This document shows, one piece after another, positions 32,234-44,568 of a stretch of 64,000 nt of DNA; position 1 is the first letter of the stretch; every line of letters starts with the position of its first letter. Location of the stretch: NCBI GenBank assembly GCA_002917075.1, contig NTMA01000008.1, positions 930,001 to 994,000 on the forward strand, written 5' to 3'. Under the pieces are notes generated by a model. That model saw only the letters and a list, made by a program, of their open reading frames with translations, made no database searches and had not been told where the DNA came from. This stretch comes from Hawksworthiomyces lignivorus (taxonomy: Eukaryota > Ascomycota > Sordariomycetes > Ophiostomatales > Ophiostomataceae). The position numbers and the translations under genes were made by a program.

Positions 32234-32635
32234 ATTTTTGCGGGACGAAGGTGGAAGGAGGAGGGAACATCTGCAGCGCGGTGTTTTTGGATTTTTGGAG
32301 GAGGGCGGCAGCACTGGGGGCGGGCGGAGGGCTTTGTACAACACACTGACCTTTTGTGATTTTTTATTAACTCTGGCGTTTCTGTTTAAGAGTGTCTGCG
32401 GCGCACTTGGGGCCAACTCTATTCTTGTGATATTTGGGTTTGAAATTTTTTGATACCTCTCCCTTCTTCACGCGGGTGTGGCACAATACAGAATCTCATT
32501 TTAATGACGCTACAGAACGAGATGTTGAATTAATCGTGACTTCGTACTTGTTGAATACTGACATATCCTTGCGGTAAAAGAGATATTTGACAAATAAAAA
32601 TAATAAGGCAACAATTGGCTATTAAACATCGCGGT
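32234..32635. other. 3' flanks of convergent genes
   Basis: Non-coding sequence between the Zn2Cys6 stop and the flavoprotein stop, with AATAAAAATAATAA (about 32593-32606) as a plausible poly(A) region of the minus-strand gene. Confidence 0.5.
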
Positions 32636-34223
32636 CTACTCCTCCCGGTACTTCACTCCGAGGAACGTCCATGCCCGCGCCGGGTGCATGTCTTCTCTCT
32701 CGCCACCCGAGGCCAGCAGAATCGAATTCCCGCCTCCTTGGTCAACGTATACCACGCCACGATCCTTTCCCAATGTTAATTTGATGCTGGCCTCCATGTA
32801 GTTCGGCTTGTACAGCGCCTTGAGCGGCTGGCCAGCGATCGTTGCCAGCACGTTCTTGACTATCGTCTCGGCTTGGAAGTATGCGGCGCGCGCCATCTTG
32901 GCACCGCCGGTGTGAGCGACGTCGCCAAAAGCGAAGACGCGGGGAACAGGAGAAGCAGGAATGTCTTTGTCGTCGTTTTCGCTAATTACCTGCAAAGTGG
33001 ACGCCACGCGGATCTCATTTCCAGACGCCGCATCAATGGCGCCAGGAAAAAGATCTTTGAGGAGCCCAGAATTGGGTGTTTGGCCAGTGCAAAGCAGCTT
33101 GAAAGATGCGTTAGTAATTTCTGGTAGTTGATATTAGAGATTTAGAGAATAATATGCAATAAAGGAAAAAGAAAAGGAGAAAAGATAGATAGGATCTAAA
33201 AAAGTAATAGAAATAATGAAGTAATAAAGCAAATTGAGTTGTAAAATAATAAAAAAGGAAAAGGATGAAAAAAAAAAACATCCAAAATACACTTACCACG
33301 CAATCATAATGCTTTTCTTGTCCTTCTGCGAACTGCAATGTTCCTGGACCACCGACGACGGCATCTGGTGCGTCGGACTCATAAATCACAGTGGGCCGCT
33401 GCTCAAGGATGACCTCCACGCCGATCTTTTCGAGAACATCTGCTGTGTGCGCATGCAGCCGTGGGCCCCATCGGTTCAGTAAGTGCTTGCGTGAGTGGAC
33501 GAGAGTGACCTGCTTGTCGACAACCGATGGGCCTTCGTCGCCGGGGCTGCCGTCTGCCGCGGCGCCGCTCTTGGTCGCCGCTTTATGGCGGTCTGCCGCC
33601 ACCTGCGCGAACGTTTTTATGTCCGCAGCTAGCTCTACGCCCACGGCACCACCGCCCACGACGGCCACAGTGCGTGCACGGCGAATGCGGTCCTGAAGTT
33701 CTCGCAGCTCTGCGCAGGCAACATCACGGCCGGCAGCAGCGCCAAGCAGCTTGGCGGGTGGGCGCTGGGTGGAGCCCGTGGCCACGACGACGATGTCGTA
33801 AGGAACAGTCTCATTAGAGGCGAGCGTGACAGCGTCAGAGCTAACTGTGACGGCGTCGCCGCGAACCAAGCGGACGACGCCGTGCCGAATGGCTCCCGCA
33901 AAGATCAGCTCGTATGGGATGAAGGCTGAGCGCTCGTAGCCGGGGACGACGGAGTAGCGAGGGAAGTGAAAGCTGAAATTGAAGTGTGAATTGCGCTCAA
34001 CCAGGACGGCTTGCCAGCCGGTCGGTAAAGTCTCAGAGAGGCGCTTGACCAGCTGAACACCGGCGAAGGAACCACCCACGACGACGACGGTCTTGGGGTG
34101 CTCGGTTGGGCCTCGGTAAGTCCAGGCGTGTAGCCAGGCACGCAACTTAGACCCGAGAACGGAGCCTAGGAGGCTGGGGACGTAAACGGCGATGAGGGCG
34201 GCGAGGCGTAGTTTGTCGCCCAT
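32636..34223 (-). CDS. FAD-dependent NAD(P)H oxidoreductase, AMID/FSP1-like
   Basis: Two exons, complement(33297..34223, 32636..33097), 462 aa. The phase-0 intron joins YDCV to LLCTGQTPNSG. Residues 5-24 are hydrophobic (membrane anchor or targeting). FAD site VVVVGGSFAGVQLVKRL (46-62), ATGS motif (148-151), NAD(P)H site VAVVGGGAVGVELAADI (187-203) and FAFGDVAHTGG (second FAD contact) are all present. This is the pyridine-nucleotide-disulfide family related to AMID/FSP1 and type II NADH dehydrogenases, which reduces quinones with NAD(P)H at lipid surfaces. The intron is 199 nt, long for this genome, and almost pure A/T low complexity; unspliced reading gives a run of Phe/Leu/Tyr followed by a stop. 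No partner enzyme lies beside it. Confidence 0.9.
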
Positions 34224-35110
34224 TTTTTGAGATTAGGCCTAGACAGAATAGGTGAAGCTTTGAGGAGACAAATAATTTTGAATAAGACGCGAAGAATCAA
34301 GAATAGAGAAAAGAACTTGAGAAAAACAAAATAAAGAAATAGGACTAGAAGAATACAAAACTTCGAGCAGTTGTGTAAAGAAGTCAGCTGAAAAGACGGA
34401 GATGAGCATGCAGCTCGTTCCCGATCTACGGAACGGTGGGAAGAAAAGGGGGGGCAGCAACTTGGCTGCTTCTTATGGGTGCCGCCTACAAGCCAGCTAA
34501 GGCTGCATCTTGTAGCTGGCCAGCAGGCTGCCAAGAAGAAGGCCACTACCAAAAGGCTCTCGGTGGGTCATTTTACCCGGGGCTAAATTTGCCGACTAAC
34601 ACCACTCGCTTCCGGTCGAATATCCCGCATCTTATCTCCGCGCCGACTTTCCTCATGCGATGCCATCTTATCAGATCCGCACATAAGTGGACCCCTCTGC
34701 TCAAGACTTCATCCTCTCGTCCTTTTTCGGATCCCTCGTCCTCGTGCTGCAAATGTTAACTTTTTCTGAACGTTGCTGGTCTTCAATCTCCTTTCTTAAA
34801 GACTACGTCTTCGGCTCTGCCAGTGCACGTGGCATGCTGAGAAGTTTTGTTTAACACCAAAGTAGTTGTATTCCTTAAATGACACATTGATTACTATGGA
34901 TGACATCCAACAGGTATCTAAGCCGGGGAGGGACATTATGAAGAGTGGAAAAGCAAGAAACAGCGTAAAGCCAATAAAGCAGAACCTTGAAACAGCCCGT
35001 AACATATAAAGCACTCAGGTACCCGCAAAGAGCAAAAGCAAGGAAAAGGAACGAGGAAGAATCACTCCAGTATTCTGCATGTAGACGACATTATCTCGCA
35101 CGACCCTTGC
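34224..35110. other. Flavoprotein promoter and Mtc1 3' flank
   Basis: An A-rich leader upstream of the flavoprotein start (34224-34370) and non-coding DNA to the Mtc1 stop. No gene supported. Confidence 0.5.
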
Positions 35111-36867
35111 TCAGATCAATCCAGCCCGCGCCGCCTCGCCGCCGCCGTCCTCGATGACGGCATCCATGCGCCGCTTGCCCTTGCCGATGCCGCCCTCGCC
35201 GACTCCCATGCGGCGGGCGACGTAGCGCTGGGCGACGACGCCGACGGCCAGGGTGAGCGTCTCTTCGAGCCACTCGGCGACCCACTCGCGGGGGTCGACA
35301 CCGCCGCTCTCAATGATATCGCGGATCTCCTCCGGCACGGCCGAGGATGCCAGCGCGGCGCCGGGCTCGCCGGCGTTGGTCTCTTCGTCGCTGGCGCCAC
35401 CGGTGCTCGAGGCGGGCGTCAGCGTGGCGGGCGTGTCTAGCCAGCGCAGCCACTTGGCCGGCAGGGTCTGGCTGACGGTGTGGTAGATGATCTCGTGGAC
35501 GGGGTCGAGCACGTAGACGCCAAAGCTGACGAGGGCGGCGTCGGCGTCGGACGCGGCGTCGTCCTCCTCCTCGCCGTCTTCCTTCGCCTCGTCAGCCGCC
35601 TGCTTGGCCGAGCCAGCGAACAGCTGCGGCCCCTGGGGGACGGAGATGGCCTGCACGGCCAGGAACAGGTCGGAGCGGCGGACGGGGTTCGATTCGGACA
35701 CGGGCTCAACCGCACGCCGGCGGGCCTCTTCCAGGCCGCCACCCTGGGCCGCGTAGTATTCGTGAGCGTACGCCTCGGCGCTCGCGCGGCACAGCTTGGT
35801 GCCCTCCTGCAGGCCTGACACGGCGCCCAGGTCGCGTGGGCTGTCGACGACGCGCCACCAGGGCCCGTCGCGCCAGCCTGCGGCCGACTGGTGGCCGCCG
35901 CCGAAAAAGGTCTGCCGCTCGGCCGTCGGCGAGCGCACGGCTGCCGTGTTCTCCTGGCCACGCTGGATGACGAGCAGGTCGCCACCCTCAACCTGGGCCA
36001 TGACGCGGGCGAAGACGCCGTGGACCAGCGGGTCAAGCGACGGGTAGCCGACCATGTCGTGCGTGATGTGGATGAGCAAGCGCTCGTGCGAGGCAATAGG
36101 CGGTGCGATGGTATGCAGGATGGTCGTGAACGTAGGGATGGCACGGTGGCGGAGCTCATCACCTGGAAAGGTAAGAGAGGCATAAAGTCAGCAGGAAGCA
36201 CTTTGATTGGAGCCATTTGCTTTCCAATAGGCCGTAAAAAGAGAAAATTATCCCTACCATATCCCCGCAGGGCAGAGTAGTTGCCGCGGACCTGGTCTGC
36301 CCACTTCTTGGCTTCCTCGTTCTGCTGGATCTCCTTAACAGCAGCCTCTGCCTGCTTCATTGCGGCCGAGGCAGTGGACAGAAAACCGCCCCACCAGCCG
36401 CCACTGCCGCCGGCAGATGCAGAGGCAGCTGCAGAAGAAGCAGAAGAAGACGAAGGAGCAGCGGCAGTGGCAGCCGCTGGATAGGCCTTTTCTTCTGTGC
36501 TCTTTCTCTCCACATCTGCCGACGCAGACTTGAAGCTCTCGCCGGACCGGCGTGGGAGAGCGGCATCCGAGGACCCGGCAACTGTCTTTCGTGCAGGCGA
36601 GCCCTTGATGCCGCCAGCACCGCCGGCAATGCCAACCCGCGGCGTGTGCGGTCGCGAGACGGGTTGCTTCTCCTCGAGCTCATTCTCCAGCTCGGCGAGG
36701 ATGTCCTTTTCGGGGTCGGCGGTAGCACCTCCCTTGCTGGCGGCGGACTTGGCCTTGGTGGTCTTTTTCTTCTCAGTGGTCTTGTCGGTGGCCTTCTCCT
36801 CGCCGATGCCCTCGAAGAGCTCGTCCAGCTCGTCGGTGGCGGCGTTCTTTGCTCGCTTGCTAGTCAT
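35111..36867 (-). CDS. MTC1: Maintenance of telomere capping protein 1 (Mtc1) family
   Basis: Two exons, complement(36258..36867, 35111..36162), 553 aa. The 95-nt phase-1 intron joins SALRGYG to DELRHRAIPTF. The start MTSKRAKNAATDELDELFEGIGE is the family's typical N-terminus. A low-complexity linker follows (Lys, Ser, Ala), then GWWGGFLSTASAAMKQAEAAVKEIQ and the globular part with HERLLIHITHDMVGYPSLDPLVHGVF, FLAVQAI, VYVLDPVH and VDPREWVAEWLEETLTLAVGVVAQRYVARRMG at the end. Known: yeast Mtc1 is a cytoplasmic, COPI-vesicle-associated protein whose loss affects cdc13-1 telomere-capping mutants; the molecular activity is unknown. Divergent from the AT-hook protein across a 1.3-kb spacer. Conserved core gene. 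Confidence 0.88.
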
Positions 36868-38156
36868 CGTGGGGGAGAAACGTCTGAAGAGAGGAATGGC
36901 CGATGCATAAGCAAACGAGGCGTTTACAACAAAGCCACAAGCAAATACGAGAAGTGAAACGGCTCTGTAGGAAAGACAATAAAATAATAATACGTACCGC
37001 TGGAGTGAAGTGAAGTCGTCTCTCGTCCTCAAGTCAGGTGATAGTAGTGAGAGGCAGCAGTGTGAAGTGAGGTTGGTTGGCTGCTGTACGATACGAGATT
37101 GGAGGAAGGAGCTTGGCCACACAGCACCTGGCTCGCGCTTGCCCTCACTCTCTCTTTGTCGTCACGGCGATGCTCCACCTGGGACGGCTGCCCCACTCAA
37201 TCGTCCGCCTAAGAGCTGCTTATAGTGGCTGCCACCTACGCTAGACCAGGCTTGGCACTGATGTTGGCGTCCTGTTAAAGGGGGATCGTGGCTGGCATGT
37301 GGCTTGAAGCACTGTGCATTTCGCTAGCTGATTATATTTAGTAAACTGTGTTTTCGCACTGTCTGAAGGTCATTCTCAGCAGGAAACTTATTAGCCTAGT
37401 AGTAGCAGGTCATTCCTGATGATGGAACAAGAAAGAAGAATGATGCATTCTTGTTGTGATAACAAGACTACTCGAATAAAAAACTTCACGATTTAAAATA
37501 TCAGGGGTACGATTAAAGAAAAGAAGACAGTGAGAATTGTTTGACTGTGAGCTTCTTTTCGGGCGTCTCCTCATCGCCATAACGTCCAACCGCGGCCTAA
37601 GCTCGGAATTCAGAAACTAAAGGAAACAAATGGGCATACCAGATTTTGCCTCATCAAGCCACTATCGTCCCTTGAATATTTCTCTTCCTTTGACTCTTTG
37701 GCATCTTTTTTGACTTCTCTTATCTATCTTATTCTTTTTTCCCTTCTCATCGTTTCTGATGCTTCCCGTCTTATGCATGCGTGGCTCTAAGCAAAGCAGC
37801 CAACTCTAAGACGTTAAGCATATAAGCAGTATTAGCAAGGGCCCACTTTTTCTTATTTTTCTGTATTAATTTTTTTTTTCGCTCCTTCCCCTAGTTGGCT
37901 GGTTGTCCGTCCCGTCCGCTCGTTCGCTCTCGCCCTGCTACTGCTGCAAAACAGCTGTGCGTTTAACTTTAACCTCTCTTACACACAAACAGCCACGGCT
38001 ATCAAAAAAGTGTCGCCAGCCCAGAACATCACCACGCCACGGCTACATCCTCAAATGAACCGTGGCCGGTGGCTCTGTCTAACACGAATTTTGTTTTGAT
38101 CGCTTTTTTGGCTCTCCTTTGGCCCTGTGTCGCTGCCTTTCATCTCCGCCCATAAG
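36868..38156. promoter_or_regulatory. Divergent promoter, Mtc1 / AT-hook protein
   Basis: About 1.3 kb of non-coding DNA with long pyrimidine-rich tracts near the plus-strand start (37700-37760, 37850-37910). No gene supported. A leader intron of either transcript may lie here but cannot be proven. Confidence 0.4.
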
Positions 38157-41100
38157 ATGGACCGGCCGCGAGGTGGCAGCCGCTCGCGTGGCAGCAATTC
38201 TTCTCACTCACCTCATCATACACACTCTGCCCATTCTTCTCATCCTTCTCACCCTTCTCATCCTCCTTCCCACTCTTCATATTCTCACGCTTCCCACTCG
38301 CCGCTGGCTTCGCAGCGCCGCAGCCAATCTCGCAGCCAGTCGTCTGCGTCGCCTGCGGCCGGTGCTGACCGTGTTGTTCATTACAGCCAGAGCCAGTCTA
38401 CTGCGTCAGCCTCTTCTTCCCTGGCCTCAGCTCCCGCTGACCCTGTTCCTCTTACAACTTCATCTGCCCCTTTTCCTTCTTCATCATCTACTTCCACTGC
38501 GCATCCATCTTTACATCTCTCTCAACAACAGACCTCTTCTCCCCAGCCCACCCGAGGTCGCCCCCGAAACTCACTTCGTCACGCCTCCCCTTCTTCCTCC
38601 ACTTCTTCATCTACTGCCCTTGCCAACAATACCAACACTCAAAACGTTTCTTCATCCGATTCTCTTAATCCTTTTCAATCTAATAATGCTTCGCTGTCTC
38701 GTTCCCAATCATTGGGAAAGCCATCCAAGCCCTCAATCAACATCATCTCAACGCAGACTACCCCATCTCATACCACCGCTGCCGTCTTCTCTAACCCCTT
38801 CACCGCATCGCCCCCCATCTCGCCCACCATGTCGTCTCATCGCAGCGTCAGCACACGTAGGCGGTCTCGTGCAAACGATACCGATTCTGCCTCTGCTGCA
38901 GTGAACCCGTCAACGGGCGCCGCAGATGACGACGCCGTCTCCAAAGGTGGCCACTCTTTACGGAAACGTACCCGTATCGACTACAACCACATGGAGCACG
39001 GTGATACCATCGTCGACTTCCCACCAAGTACGGTGGCTGATCAGTCGGTGTCCCCTCTTGTCGCCGGCACCTCAACGCGAGGCCGGAAGCGGAAGTCGGT
39101 TCACACCGATGGTCTCCAAGGGGACGAGACAAGCTCGCCGCCGCCTACCATGGCCGCCAAGAAGATTCGTCTTGTGAGCCACTCCGCTGCTGCAAACGCC
39201 GCCAACTCTGGTGCTGCTACGACTGCTGCCAACACCACCGCTGGGCAGACCAACGCCGACTCTGCGACAGCGCCTGCTCCTCCGCCAGCGCCACGTGGCC
39301 GTGGTCGTCCCCCGCTACGCAGGCCTACTGTCGCTACCAACTCGGAAAAACAGCTTCCACCACCAACCCCTACTGGTGCTGCAGCAGCTTCATCTTCTCA
39401 TCCCTCCACGCAGGGATCCCCCTCCAACACCATCGTCGTCCAGGACACCATTGAGGTGGTTGGCAGCCCGATGAGTGCGAGCGACACTGAGCAAGACTCG
39501 TCTACCAGTGCCACGCCATCGGACCATGCTGCCTCACATTCTTCGGCGTCGCTGCAGAACAATATGGCCAAGTCCCTGCATGCTGGTGCTACAGCTGTAA
39601 ACGGGGTGTCTCCAACTGCCAAGACATCAAAGTCGTCAGGGCCCACGTCGGTTCCTGTTGCTGCCAGTCCTACTCCTCATCGGACTGGCAAAGTTGGACG
39701 TCCCCGCCGACAGTCTATCCTTTCCGGGGCTACTGTCACCTTGGACTCCAAGCCACCCTCATCTGCGGCTACGGACAGCTCACCAGAAACAGCCAAGACG
39801 ACGTCCTCCTCAATCGTTGAGTCTCCCAGCAAGACACGCAAGAGACTGATGCTGCGGATCCCGCATGGCCCGAACCGGTCGCCGCCCAGCGTTTTCGTCA
39901 TATCATCTGAGTCGGACGAAGAGCGCTTTGCCACCTACATGGCAGCTCGCGCTAGCGATGCCAACGTCAAAGCCAAGGCAGCGGCATCCTCCATGCTTAC
40001 GCCGATGGATGCCGTTCCCCAACTCTCACTGGACCAGGCGTCCGCTGACGATGATAAGATGGATATTGCAGAAGACAAGCCTGTCCTTGGTTCCACGCAG
40101 ACCGAAGATGTACAGCGACAAGACGTTGACCGGCCTAAATCCGAGCAGCAAGAGCATGATTTGGATGCGCCCGATGCGTCGCCGTTCGATGGCTCTACCG
40201 TCGTTGCAACAGCTGCTGATGGGTCAAACGACAAGTCACCAGTTGATGAGGGCCATGGCAATGCAGAGGAGACTGCCGCGACTAATGGCATCGAGGCCCC
40301 CAAGGCACCACCCTCCATTACGGCTGCTTCAGAAGACAATGATGCAGAAGAGGTGTCGCCACATCCACATCGGCCATTGACGCGCAGGACGAGCACCCGT
40401 ATCGCCTCTGCCGTCGCGCAGAAAGAGATGACTATGCTCGAAGCACACGATACCAAACCTAAAGAAGAAAAAGAGAAGAAGACAGCCAAGGCCTCTATCG
40501 CAGCCAATTTAACCGCGAAAAAGGAAAAGCAGCAGTCAGTTCCAGCGTGGGAGCACCTCACCCCATTTACATCTGAGGTCATCTATTATCCTGAGCAGTT
40601 CGATGCGCCGGCTGCAACCTCATCAACGCCGAACACAGAAGTCGTCGAGCAACCCGAGCAAGTAACAGTTTCTGCCACAGTTGCCGACGAGGGTGCTGTG
40701 CAAGGAAGAGAAACGCCAGCTCTTGTACCAGACCTGGAGGCTGCGCTGCAAGAGAAGATCGCCCAGGACACCCAACTGGAGTTGGAAGCCGAGGCTGCGG
40801 CAGCGGCTGGTGCGTCCGGTGTGGCAGATTCTGGCACGCCGGCGATTGCCACCCCTGATATAGACAGTGCCATGACTTCACCACCACCCGGCGAAGCATC
40901 TATATCCACGCCTACCGTTGTTGTAACGACAGCCTCTGGAAATAACGATGCTCATCCTGCAGCTGTTGCTACGCCCACTCCCGAAATAGAGGCAGATGAC
41001 GCCACAACTGGTGCCACCGCTAATGTGAGCCGAGGTGGCAGCGGTACAAGCAACACTGGAAACAGTGGCAACAAGCCTATGTGGAAGACCCGCTACCGGT

Positions 41101-43666
41101 TCCAGGCGATCAGGGACCCGAAAGAGTTCGTCGACGTCCTCAAAGATCACAAGAACCTCAGCACTGATGATCTCTTCGCTTGTCTGGCTCATATCAATGA
41201 ATCGCTGGTCGCCTGGCAAGATGAATACAAGTTTCTTAGGGGCATCACCGACGACGAAGAGAACGCGGTCCGCCGCCGCCAGCAAGATGCCACCTTTGAG
41301 AATCGTACAGCTATGGCCCTCAAGCGAGGCAATGTCGAGACTGATATCATCGAGCGTGACTTCGTGGTGAAGGGCATTCGTGCCCCTGAGACGATTACCG
41401 ACCCTGTAAAGAAGTACACCCGTCAGCAAGATAAGCTCATGTCCCAGATCTATCTCTTCGAGTACGACCCGCGTGACTCCTTGATCGGACGCCAGGACCC
41501 TGTCGCTCAGCGCGAGGGTCTGCAGAACCCCCGCCTGCGCAACCGGCCAAAGCTGACCCAGAAGGCAGCCGACGCGGCCGAAGCTGAAGATCTGGCCAAC
41601 GGCAGCGGCAGTGGCGTAGGTGGTGTCGGTGTGGCAGCTGGAGGCGGCGTTGTTGGTCGCCGCACGCGCATGCGGCGCAAGGCTTTAGACGACGACAGCC
41701 GAGACGGCAGCCGAGCTGGGACGCCCGCCGCAGCCCCTCCTCCAACCACAGCACCACCGACAGTCACGCGTGGTCGTCGTGGCCGGCCCTCTGCGGCTTC
41801 GATTGCGGCAGCGGCAGCAGCGGCTGCTGCCGCAGAGGAAAGTGCGTCCAGCAAGGACCTCGACGCATCCCATTCGATGGAAGGCGTCCAGACACCATCC
41901 AAGCGCGGCCGTCGGGGCAGAGTACCCCGGAGCCAGTTGTCCGAGTCTGTGGCCGCAGACGACATTGCGCAAGAGGCAATAACACCGACAGCCTCCCCCT
42001 ACCGCAAAGGAGGCAACAACAACATGCTACCACCCTCGCAAGAGAAGCCATCTTCAACCCCGCCGCAGTCTGGTCCCGGCCGGAAGCGGAGACGTGGACG
42101 CCGTCCCAACAGCATGGTGGCTCTGGAAGAAGAACAAGGCGCCACCGCCAGCAGCGGTGGCTCTGCTGCAAACAGGCGTACTCGGATTATTGTTAGCAAT
42201 AACAAGCGGGAGGGAGCTAATGGTCACCTGGGCGAGATTAGTGCCGGCAGCTTCTATTCTCACGGCTACGATGACGAGGAAGATGCTGGCAGAGATGATG
42301 AGCATGCTCGCCCATCTTCATCCTCCTCGAACGGCACCGCGGGCACCGCCGATTCAAACTATTCGCTGCGGCCCAACCGACGCCGTCGCCACTTCGCCCG
42401 CGGCCATGACGACGAGGCACAGGAACAAGCAGACGATGGTGGTGCCGATGCACCTCCAGCGAAGAAGCGGCGGCGGCGGCGGACCACCGCCAACACCAAC
42501 GACGACTCTGTCGCGTCCACGCCTTCGGGTGCCAACAGCAAAACTTTTGGTAGCACCCACCAAAATTCAATGTCTATGGGTGGTATCAGCGGGCAGCCTC
42601 CGCTGGACGGCAACGCACCATACGATCCCGGCTACCCACCCCACCACCGGCATTACAACCACCCCCACCAGCCATACGGTGTTCCACCGCCGTACACCAC
42701 CAGCGTCAACCACTACCAGCCGCCAATGCCGCAGCACCAGCACCAGCCTCCGCCGTTCGGTACCCCTACCCCGCCCGGCGCACCTGGCGGTCCGCGACCT
42801 GCTCTTGCGCCTGCGCCTACACCCCATCCTCCATCTGCTGGTCGCCAGCGCACTACATTCAAGATCAAGAACTATACGCCGGCGCCGGTGGCGCCGTCGG
42901 CTGGTGTGCATGCGTTTACGCAAATGATGCCGAGCGGATCGCGCTCTGGTGGTGGTGCACCGGGCAGCACCAACGCTGGCGCAACGGCAGGAAGCCCCAC
43001 CGTCGGTGGCAGCGGGCCCCGTGGACAGGGGCACCATCACCACCATCATCACCACCACCAACAGTCGGTATCGGGTAGTGGCGGACACAGCCAGCATGCT
43101 TCGTCGGGCCACCCCCAGATGTCTGGCGGTGTAGGTGGAGGCGCTGCGGGCCTGGCTACTATGGAGGATGACAAGGACTACCGCCAGATGACCAAGAGCG
43201 AGAAGATGAGCCATTCAATGAAGAGTAAGTTATTTCAGTCCCTAGGATGGCAGAAGAGACGCCATGCTCGTCTCCGCTTCATTCGTATGCTAACTTCGAT
43301 CCTTTAGCTCGTTGGGCCAACGGCTCCATGCAGGCCGCTGTGGCCAAGCGCAAGGCTACTCTAGCCGCGAAGAAGGCCGCGGCCCAGGCCCAGGCTGCAA
43401 ATGCCCATCACCAGCAGCAAGCAGCTGCCAATGCTGCTCAGATGGCGGCCACATCCCAGCACCACCTCTCGATGAGCCCACACCCCGGTCATCCGGGTCA
43501 TCCAAGCCATCTAAGCCATCCGGGTCATCCCGGCCATCCGGGTCACCATGCAATGCAGAGCGGCGGTCCAATGGATTACCAGATGCACGGCATGCACAGC
43601 ATGCACAGCAGACCACCACACCCGGACGACGCACCGCTCTACGTCAGCAGCAGACAGGAGGCGTAG
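38157..43666 (+). CDS. Large AT-hook nuclear protein, low-complexity, conserved core
   Basis: Two exons, 38157..43224 and 43308..43666 (1808 aa). The 83-nt phase-1 intron has a perfect TGCTAAC branch site. Most of the chain is disordered: His/Ser-rich start (HSPHHTHSAHSSHPSHPSH), Ser/Thr/Pro/Ala stretches and a His/Pro/Gly-rich end with an HPGHPGH repeat. AT-hook-like RGR/GRP cores occur at about 378 (RGRGRPP), 509 (VGRPRR), 1204 (RRGRPS), 1249 (RGRRGR) and 1307 (RRRGRRP). One folded-looking segment (about 971-1140) has KTRYRFQAIRDPKEF, LVAWQDEYKFLRGITDDE and RRRQQDATFENRTAMALKRG. A second conserved block spans the splice site (KSEKMSHSMK/TRWANGSMQAAVAKRKATLA). Probably a DNA-binding chromatin protein; I cannot name the family. 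Confidence 0.85.
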
Positions 43667-44568
43667 TACGCCGTCTGGAGTTTGCGGCCACGAGGCACTG
43701 AGGAGAGGGCGGCAACTATAGAATACGCACAGCGTAGGAGAGGCTAGTGAGGATTTGTGGGCAGGAGAAAAGGAAACGGGAGCAATGGAGAATGCGAGGG
43801 TTTATGGAGGTAGTGGTCAGTGAAGGGGTGATAAGATTATGCTTCATGTTGATTTAGTTCTTCCTTCCCCCCCTTCTTCTTTTTTGTTTTACTTCTCTGC
43901 GCTGTATTTTCTTTCGGCATTGGATGCATCTCAAAAACGGGCATACTGGTATCTTACAAGCACTTCTAATTTGTTTTTGTTAATTTTTTATTATTATTTT
44001 CCACTGCACATCTTTTATTTCCTAATAGAAGGGAGCCTGCATTCTAAACGGGATTTATGTTGTGTAGTTTGTTTTAGGATGTAACGCAGGTCAAGGCAGA
44101 AATACGAAAGCCGACGATAGCTAATTTTTATTGCTCATTAATTCCCTTGAAGCCTAATGATGCCTTCTGTCGAACACTGTTGCTGACAGAAAAAACATTT
44201 ATTAGCTGTATATTGCTTCGTAACAAAAGTCGCACACTTAAATCCCGGGCATCATGAAATCAAAGCTGCAAAGAATCGCAGTCGAAATGGGCAGCGAATC
44301 GATGTCGTCGGCGAAGTCTCTTCGAGTGGAGGTTGGCGCAGCGTCGTTGTTCCGGGTACATCACGTTATGTCCGCTCTTTTTTTGGTTTGAAAATTTTCT
44401 TCTTTTTTTTATTTCTTGCAAAATAAGAACTCCATGTATTTTGTTTGCCGGTGGTCGAGCCATCCATGAATCATCCATGAACAAAACAGTAGAAAACCGT
44501 CGTCCTCCTTCCCTCCCGAAAAACCAATCAGGAACATAGAAAACATCGCCTCCCCTCGCCATAACACT
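43667..44568. other. 3' flanks of convergent genes
   Basis: 3' region of the AT-hook gene and of the ribosomal-protein gene, T-rich in part. No gene supported; a 100-codon minus frame (44260-44562) has no family resemblance. Confidence 0.5.

Noticed and set aside
29300..32416. 1038-codon minus-strand open frame
   Set aside because: It is antisense to the well-supported Zn2Cys6 gene, Arg/Ala/Gly/Val-rich without domains, and is explained by GC3 bias.
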